64,000 nucleotides of DNA from assembly GCA_001972305.1 (NCBI GenBank), contig BDDD01000025.1:662102-726101 (forward strand), read 5' to 3'. Of the stretch, positions 58,286 through 64,000 are shown piece after piece. Positions within the stretch are counted from its first letter, which is position 1, and each line of letters starts with the position of its first letter. The notes beneath the pieces are model-generated. The model was not told the origin of the DNA and made no database searches. It saw only the letters and a list, made by a program, of their open reading frames with translations. Made by a program: the position numbers and the translations under genes. This DNA comes from Cephalotus follicularis. Lineage: Eukaryota > Streptophyta > Magnoliopsida > Oxalidales > Cephalotaceae.

Positions 58286-59275
58286 ACTTTTTCATTGACA
58301 TACTCCTTCATCGCACCAACCAAGAAAGCATGAATTCTTCAATGAGAAAGGAAAATGCATTAATGCAAAGTTAGAGCTTTGTAACTGTTGATGCAGAAAT
58401 CAACTTTACAACAGTCCTCCAAGTGTGGAGGTTTGATCTATTGGGAAAAGCGTTGGATAGTCCGAAAAATGTTTTGGGTTTAGGTTTTTTGGTCTTCCTT
58501 GCACACGAAAAGCAACTATCAAAAGTCCATGAGGTTTTACTCCCAGGGACACTCAGATGCTTAAGTCAGTTTCTAGCAGAGAAGATAATGCGAGTGTGGT
58601 AAATTGTTCAACCCCCCATTGTCTTTCTTGGGAGTATTTATAGCCTTACCTGACCGTAACTATCTCTGAACTGCTAACATCATGGAGGAGATAATGGGTC
58701 CCCTGAATTGGGCCAGAATTCTTGGCCATTTCCTCATTTTGGAATGGAGGAGTTATCTCCCCCATTATGACCACGATCTTAGGCAGTTTGCCCATGTGTC
58801 TATGGCTCCAAGTAACACGTGTTAGTGCCTGATTTATATAAGAATTTTTCCATATCAGATGCCCTCCTGGTCCTTCTTCTCTGGACTTTGCAAAGGAGGA
58901 GGAACATTTATGAGGTGCTCTTCCTTGAGTAGGTCTTTGCTGATCAATTGGGCCTGTTTTGGCTTACGGGCTTATCCCGTTTTTTAGCCCAATTCTGGTT
59001 TTAATTGACATGCGGCAAAACAACTATGGCTCTTGCCAATGTTCTCTTCGTTTCCTGTGTCTGGTTGATGGGTTGATTTAGACCGTTTGATCCTGCAGAG
59101 ATCGTATGGTCTGGATCAATTATCCTCTAGAATCCCTTTAAATCGTCTCTTCTTGCTTACGGTTTCATTACTTTATAGTCTTTTCAAATTTCAAAACTCT
59201 TCTTCTTCTATAAAGCTTTTTGACTCCCCAAGCTTTCAGTCGATTTTTCTTCAAATCCTTACTCCAAAATCTCAG
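58286..59275 (+). promoter_or_regulatory. Non-coding DNA with promoter-like features upstream of a broken ORF
   Basis: No reading frame or recognised repeat. A TATATAAG-like TATA box (58834-58842) lies about 440 bases before the splice donor at 59276, and another TATTTATAG occurs near 58634. A CACGTG word near 58817 echoes the G-box of the adjacent array. The stretch from about 58870 may be the 5' leader of the following gene. Confidence 0.4.
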
Positions 59276-59376
59276 GTGAGTCGTGCTTTGTTATTTATTT
59301 CTGCAAACTGATTAGGGTGTAACTTCGGTTTTTTGGCTTCTCATTCCTCTCTCTCTCTCTCTTCATGACTTTCTAG
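59276..59376 (+). other. Predicted 5'-UTR intron
   Basis: CTCAG|GTGAGT donor and a (CT)n-rich tract ending TTTCTAG acceptor directly before ATG GCC at 59377. Length 101 bp, typical of plants. Splicing is inferred only from the signals. Confidence 0.5.
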
Positions 59377-59880
59377 ATGGCCAGAGTCATGCAGACTTGC
59401 AGACCAACTACTTCTGAGGAAATACACCGCATGACAGAAGTGGTAACTGTTGCTGAGTGTCCTCTTGGCTGGGAGAATACCGTGGATGAAATTGCAGTGG
59501 GCGGTCCTGAAGTCACTTCTTCCAGAGCTGGGATCCACGTTTTCAGAACCCACTGTGAGAATAGCGTGCTTCTTCGTGAGAAAGCGGAGAAGTTGGCAAA
59601 GTCATACTGCTTCCCTAGAGGCTTGGTGATCTCCATCCCCCGAGATCCCAAGGAGGCCACAGAGAGCAGTCCTGGCCTCTTCGTGGTTTATGAGGACGCT
59701 ATCACTCATGGCCTGAGGCTTCCTCTGCATCCCTTCACTGTTGTCGTCTTGTAGAGATTCCAACTTCATCATTCTCTTCTTCAAGCGCAGTCTTGGAGCA
59801 TTATCATGGGCTTCTTAGTCAAGTGCCTAGAAGCAGAGGTGACAGCTACAGTGGGGCTCTTCAAGGAGTTTCATGCCATG
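59377..59880 (+). pseudogene. Broken gene for a plant 'gypsy-type transposon' domain protein
   Basis: A frame of 125 codons (59377-59754) starts after the predicted intron. The segments FVVYEDAITHGLRLPLHPF and FPRGLVISIPRDPKEA resemble the domain known as putative gypsy-type transposon (common in plants, associated with Tat-type elements). The DNA to about 59880 still fits that family in another frame (LVKCLEAEVTATVGLFKEFH). The gene is broken and then cut off by the SireJ LTR. Function unknown. Confidence 0.65.
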
Positions 59881-59882
59881 AT

Positions 59883-60549
59883 TGTATTTGTGTATTTCTC
59901 TTGAATGATCTTTGTGCTTGTGTTTCTCTACTTGTTTTTCTTCAAAACATTCGTGTATATATATCTTCTTGCCTCATAGATCCGTTGGGAATGTATTGGG
60001 ATTTGTTCCATCATGGAATGTCCACTAAAACTCTGTCAGAAATGTTTTCAGTCGTCCAAAGCGTCGACTGTCACGCTCAAAGCATCGACGCTTATGTGAC
60101 CGTTAGGGATCTCAAATTCAAATTGTCGAGTCAAAGCGCAGGCGTTCTGTCTTCAAAAGTCGACCGGCAGCTCAAAGCGCTGACGCTTAAGGTTGGGCGT
60201 CGACGCTTAGGCCAAATTGAATTCCAATTGGGGTCGCTGGTTTAGTCGGCAGACGCTCTGCACAATGAGCAGACGCTTTGTGTTAAAGCGTCGACGCTTG
60301 AATCTTGGGCGTCGACGGTTTGAGGTCTTGTTCCTCTTTTCAAAGTGCTTCACCGGTAGACGCTTTGTTCCTTGTCTCGACTGCCTCTCCAAGCGCTGAC
60401 GCTTTATCTTTGAGCGTGACGGTTTGCCCTGTATCTGCAGAATTCTTGTGTTGTTTTGTGCATTCCATGGGTTTTCTTGCACATCAAGAAACTTTGTTAA
60501 ACACAAATATGTTATCATCAAAATTAGGATTGAGACATAAATGTCAACA
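59883..60549 (-). repeat. SireJ 3' LTR
   Basis: About 667 bp. The right end TGTCAACA (60549) is fixed by the polypurine tract next to it. The left end near 59883 is inferred from loss of the neighbouring gene. The cluster of GCGTCGACGC-like words (60055-60425) lies upstream, in the element's direction, of a TATATATA word at 59951-59962. Confidence 0.75.
60055..60425 (-). repeat. GCGTCGACGC motif cluster, SireJ LTR
   Basis: About 14 exact or near copies over 370 bases, with exact 10-mers at 60197-60206 and 60288-60297. Several occur as AAAGCGTCGACGCTT-like longer palindromes. Confidence 0.85.
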
Positions 60550-60570
60550 ATCTCCCCCTTTTTGATGATG
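60550..60570 (-). promoter_or_regulatory. SireJ polypurine tract
   Basis: On the minus strand CATCAAAAAGGGGGAGATTG precedes the LTR, the standard Sirevirus/copia form. Confidence 0.88.
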
Positions 60571-60685
60571 ACAAAATTTGTTTCATTTTAAGCATAATAA
60601 TCGAAATAAGTTAAAACATTTAACGGATAATGCACAAATGTAAAGTTTCACAAATGTAAAGTTTAAGAACTTAATTGATGTACAA

Positions 60686-60920
60686 TTACATTTGCTCCCC
60701 CTGAATTTATTTACCTCCCCCTTAGTTAAGTAAGGGGTATTTTACTTTGTCATTAATTCCTTGCATTATTATGCTATCTCCCACAATTATCTCACAATTT
60801 TCTTACATTTGTTCCCCCTGAATTTATTTACCTCCCCCTTAGTTAAGCAAGGGGTATTTTACTTTGTCATTAATTCCCTGCATTATTATGCTATCTCCCA
60901 TAATTATCTCACAATTTTCT
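60686..60920 (-). repeat. Tandem duplication (2 x ~117 bp) with extra polypurine tracts
   Basis: 60686-60802 and 60803-60920 differ at only a few bases. Each copy contains CTCCCCCTTAG and CCCCCTGAATTTATT on the + strand, so the minus strand has repeated GGGGGAG tracts, with one more at 60921-60930. Sireviruses are known for multiple polypurine tracts before the 3' LTR. Confidence 0.9.
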
Positions 60921-61450
60921 CCCCCTTTTTGTTATTATTTCAAAAAAAGGGATTAAAAAGCTATATCCAAACCCATAAACAATGTCATTTGAGCATTCGT
61001 TCCATGTTCCAATTTTAACATTTCAAAGATAGTGCTACCATTGTGAACAAGCTACAAAACCAAACATTTCAAAGCTAGAACACCAACACACATTCTGCAT
61101 ATTGAATTTTAAAAGTAATCTTTCGTGATTTCATATAACAAGCTGCAAATTACAAATTTCAAGTCCAAGCATTCCAAATCCATAATGTTTAAACCAGTAC
61201 ACATTGAAATTAAAAACACAGCATTGTCATTTCATATTGTAAAATAGTACTTGTTACAAATACCACTTCCAATTGTACAGACTGCAAATTACAAACTTCA
61301 AGTTCATAGCAGAAATCAACAGAAAATGCAGAAGAAATGAAATGCATATGCTCATTCGTCCATGTGGGTGCCCTCATCGTCACCACCGACCTCTCCCTCC
61401 ATGTCGTCGGTTGCTGCATCATCAGGGGGAATGTTGTCATCGTCATGGCT

Positions 61451-62599
61451 CTAGGATGAAGAGATAAGTCCTCCATATTCGATAATGCCCGTGTCAGCAA
61501 AATTTTTGGCAATTCTCTTTTGTCGCCTCTTCATTGATTGCATATTCATCTTCATCTCCTCAACATTTTGCAGTAGTCCTTTGATAGCATCAAAGATCTC
61601 ATCTAGCCTACTCCTCGGAAGATGGACATCCGGAACTTGAGGTTCGATTTGCAGTGGTACATTTTCAGCTTCTTCCCCCAACTCAGCTTCTCCTTCCTCT
61701 TCAACTACTCGATTGGAGTCCTCTTCCCTAGGAATCCACGTACCGAGCCTTTTATGCTTTTTGAACCCTATCCTCCCAAGGGTTCCTTTCCCAAGCTTGT
61801 CAGCACTTTGAAGAGGATGGTTTACTTCTCCAGTTAGGTCGACATCGAAAAAGTGGAGAATCTTGGTTATTATATTGCTATAACCCAATCTCGCGTTCTC
61901 TCGATCGTGAATCGAATACATATGATTTATAATGAGGAAAAGAACATTGATCTTTCTCCCAGTAATCAAGTGATACATCGTGTAGGCTTCCATGTGGGTC
62001 ACCTCATCGAACCCACCGGCTTTTGGCAAAATGTGCGTACATACCGTACGGTGTAGGAATCGATAATGCAAAGGGAGATTCCTAGTATACATTCGCTGAA
62101 CATGATCAGCGTTCTCACCAAACAACACTCTCACACAGTCCTGTTGATCAAAACTTGGGCTAGCCACCCAAGTACGTTGGTTCCAACCCATAGCACCAAC
62201 GTTCAGAACATTGAAAATAGTGTTTAGTCTGTCTAAGTCCAAGTCAATAATCTTATTTTTGACCTTAATGCTTAAGCTATACATAGATTGACTCAAAATA
62301 TGAACATAGAACTCCTTCATAAGTTCGGGATAGCCAGGTAAGTTTAGAGAGAAAAGGGGTTCCAACCCTTGAGCCCTAATCCACTCAACAATAGGAAACC
62401 CTTCACTAATGCAAAAATCAAAATCTAAGACTTTGCCTACAAGTATTTTTCTATTGAAATAAGCTTCAGGGTACCTAGGTAGAGATGGAGTAACCTCGGG
62501 AGTGGCAGATTGAGTGGCTATCCCCTTGCCCTTTTGCCCAGCCGATTTCTTCCTTGTCCTGGAGCCTTGTCCTGCCTCAATATTCTTAGCTCTAGGCAT
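61451..62599 (-). CDS. SireJ envelope-like ORF (382 codons, uninterrupted)
   Basis: A single open frame between RNase H and the 3' LTR, the place of the Sirevirus third ORF. The N-terminus is basic (TRKKSAGQKGKG). Residues about 45-250 resemble the 'putative plant transposon protein' domain: YFNRKILVGKVLDFDF, LPGYPELMKEFYVHILS, YRFLHRTVCTHILPKAGGFD and MYHLITGRKINVLFLIINHM. The region about 290-325 is strongly acidic, then a helical, possibly coiled-coil segment (DEIFDAIKGLLQNVEEMKMN) and a basic patch (MKRRQKRIAK). I see no signal peptide or clear membrane anchor, so a true envelope role is doubtful. It is probably expressed by splicing or read-through as in relatives. Function unknown. Confidence 0.85.
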   Translation of the reverse strand: MPRAKNIEAGQGSRTRKKSAGQKGKGIATQSATPEVTPSLPRYPEAYFNRKILVGKVLDFDFCISEGFPIVEWIRAQGLEPLFSLNLPGYPELMKEFYVHILSQSMYSLSIKVKNKIIDLDLDRLNTIFNVLNVGAMGWNQRTWVASPSFDQQDCVRVLFGENADHVQRMYTRNLPLHYRFLHRTVCTHILPKAGGFDEVTHMEAYTMYHLITGRKINVLFLIINHMYSIHDRENARLGYSNIITKILHFFDVDLTGEVNHPLQSADKLGKGTLGRIGFKKHKRLGTWIPREEDSNRVVEEEGEAELGEEAENVPLQIEPQVPDVHLPRSRLDEIFDAIKGLLQNVEEMKMNMQSMKRRQKRIAKNFADTGIIEYGGLISSS

Positions 62600-62973
62600 G
62601 ATTGAAGTATGGTGAAGGTTAAACTTTGATTTTCGAGAGGAATCGCCCAGAAAATCGCCGAAGATAAAGATTTTTGGAGTTTAGGGTTTGTTTTGTGCGT
62701 TTAAAAGCCTTGGCAGACGGCGCTGTCTGCCTTAAAATGCGATTAAAGCGTTAACGGAATGGGGGTAAGCGTCGGCGCTTAGACCAATTTCTCCAATTTC
62801 GAACCCTAATTTCGTTTAAAGTGCTGACGCTTTAAACACAACAGTCGGCGCGTAGATCTGTTTTCTGCCCATTTTCCGTAAACGCGCGAGAATGAATGCA
62901 AATGATGCATAAATGTGAAAACAAGCATTTTTAGCAAATATATATAATCACAACAATCATAGAAACATGTAAA
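62600..62973 (-). other. SireJ spacer between RNase H and the envelope-like ORF
   Basis: Non-coding. It contains a small group of GCGTCGACGC-like words at about 62745-62860 (GCGTTAACGG, GCGTCGGCGCTT, GCTGACGCTTTAAA, GTCGGCGCG), so the motif also occurs outside the LTR in this element. No other feature seen. Confidence 0.6.
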
Positions 62974-63357
62974 TCACTCAATTTCACACAAACCTAATTC
63001 CAATCTAAATTTTGAAAAGGTTTGTTCATCTAGAGGTTTTGTGAAAATGTCCGCTACTTGTTCTTGGGTCGAGACAAAAACTAATTCAATATCACCTTTT
63101 TCTATGTGGTCTTTTATGAAGTGATATCTTATGTCAATGTGCTTAGTTCTGGAGTGATGAACAGGGTTTTTCCCTAAGCATATTGCACTAGTGTTATCAC
63201 ACCTAATTGGCACTTTTACAAAGTTAAACCCATAATCAAGGATTTGTTGCTTCATCCACATGATTTGAGCGCAACAATTGCCCGTGGTAATATATTCAGC
63301 TTCGGTAGTCGAAAGTGCTACCGAATTTTGTTTCTTGCTAAACCAAAAAATGAGCAT
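62974..63357 (-). pseudogene. pol: SireJ RNase H
   Basis: A 127-codon frame. It shows SKKQNSVALSTTEAEYITTG, IRCDNTSAICLGKNPVHHSR, TKHIDIRYHFIKDHIEKGDI and EQVADIFTKPLDE, all diagnostic of copia, and of Sireviruses in particular, at the C-terminus of pol. Confidence 0.93.
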
Positions 63358-63465
63358 ATTGCCTAAAAATTGACATGTGCCACTTGTGCTCTTTCTATCT
63401 ACTTTATATCCTCCGAAGTCAGCATTGGAGTAAGTGTGTAGGTCAAAGGATGATTTCCTAGGATA

Positions 63466-64000
63466 CTATAGTCCTAAGGACGGTGTATATGCTAAATACT
63501 TAAAGATGCGTTTTACGGTATGCAAATGGGATTCTTTTGGACATGCTTGACATCTAGCACACAAGCATACACTAAACAAGATATCCGGCCTACTTGCCGT
63601 TAAATAAAGCAATGATCCTATCATACTTCTATACAATTTTTGATCAATTGACTTACCTTGCTCATCCTTATCAAGTTTTGTTGTTGTGCTCATAGGGGTC
63701 TTGCTCCTTTTGGCGTTCTCCATCCCAAAACTTTTGTGTAAGTCCTTGACATACTTTGATTAGTTGATGAAGATTCCTTCCTCTAATTGTTTGACTTGAA
63801 GTCCAAGGAAGTAGTTGAGCTCACCCATCATGCTCATTTAAAATTCTACCTGCATGATCTTAGCAAAACTCTTGCACAAGCCTTTGTTAGTAGAACCAAA
63901 AATAATATCATCTACATATACTTGAACAATTAAAATTTCATCATTGACAGATTTTGTAAAAAGGGTGATGTCAATAGTGCCTCGTTTAAAACCATTTTTT
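63466..64000 (-). pseudogene. pol: SireJ reverse transcriptase, C-terminal part (runs off the window)
   Basis: From the edge inward on the minus strand: the catalytic box YVDDIIFGSTN near 63900-63935, the MGELNYFLGLQV segment near 63800-63830, then 63466-63723 with SKTPMSTTTKLDKDE and YRSMIGSLLYLTASRPDILF, the usual end of copia RT before RNase H. The upstream polyprotein and 5' LTR lie beyond the window. Confidence 0.9.

Larger units (their letters stand above)
59883..64000 (-). mobile_element. 3' part of a Sirevirus (Ty1/copia), SireJ
   Basis: A minus-strand element running off the right edge. From right to left come RT end, RNase H, an envelope-like ORF, a zone of repeated polypurine tracts, and a 3' LTR (59883-60549). 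An extra ORF after RNase H and multiple polypurine tracts are hallmarks of Sireviruses. The pol pieces look moderately preserved with a few breaks, and the envelope-like ORF is open throughout. Age cannot be judged because only one LTR is visible. Confidence 0.9.

Noticed and set aside
61451-62599. Host gene
   Set aside because: Position between Sirevirus RNase H and LTR on the same strand explains it as the element's own third ORF.

Overview
The window is plant nuclear DNA made almost entirely of LTR retrotransposons. The lineages (Athila/Tat, chromodomain-bearing Tekay/Del, long-LTR Ty1/copia, a Sirevirus), the PBS sequences and the nesting all point to a flowering plant with a large, repeat-rich genome. 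I cannot name the species. I found no convincing host gene, tRNA, rRNA or CRISPR array. Element labels (AthE, CopA and so on) are mine.

Layout. (1) 1-1214: 3' tail and start of the 3' LTR of an Athila/Tat element (AthE, + strand). The LTR resumes at 42306 and runs to about 43643. (2) 1215-42300: a Ty1/copia element, CopA (- strand, LTRs about 2.6 kb, target duplication CTTAT), split by two later insertions. The first is CopB (4597-25937), a related copia that itself holds the Ty3/gypsy Tekay element TekC (11377-22471). The second is TekD (26244-36015), a young-looking Tekay chromovirus. Nesting depth is four: AthE > CopA > CopB > TekC. (3) About 43644-45648: remains of another minus-strand gypsy element (TekG: gag debris, PBS, LTR). 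(4) 45649 to about 51866: 5' LTR, PBS and gag of a second Athila element (AthF), interrupted by a gypsy solo LTR (48778-51571, duplication GTCCT). (5) About 51867-57099: a copia fragment (CopI) without its 5' end, fused to AthF and ending in a full 3' LTR. (6) 57100-58285: a minisatellite of about 62 bp with a G-box in most units, split by a 226-bp insert. (7) 58286-59880: promoter-like DNA, a likely 5'-UTR intron and a broken gene for a 'gypsy-type transposon' domain protein. (8) 59883-64000: the 3' part of a Sirevirus (SireJ, - strand) with RT and RNase H, an uninterrupted envelope-like ORF of 382 codons, repeated polypurine tracts and the 3' LTR.

The observation most worth a second look is a shared motif. 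Clusters built on the self-complementary 10-mer GCGTCGACGC and its CpG-transition variants occur in the LTRs of elements from unrelated lineages: copia CopA, Tekay TekD, TekG and the solo LTR, Athila AthE and AthF, and SireJ. Where a TATA box can be proposed, the cluster mostly lies upstream of it, in U3. This suggests a common regulatory or silencing target that several lineages gained independently or exchanged. By eye, LTR-pair divergence is about 8-9% for CopA, 8% for CopB, 5-6% but patchy for TekC and 2% for TekD, broadly matching the nesting order. All percentages and ages are eye estimates, not computed alignments.
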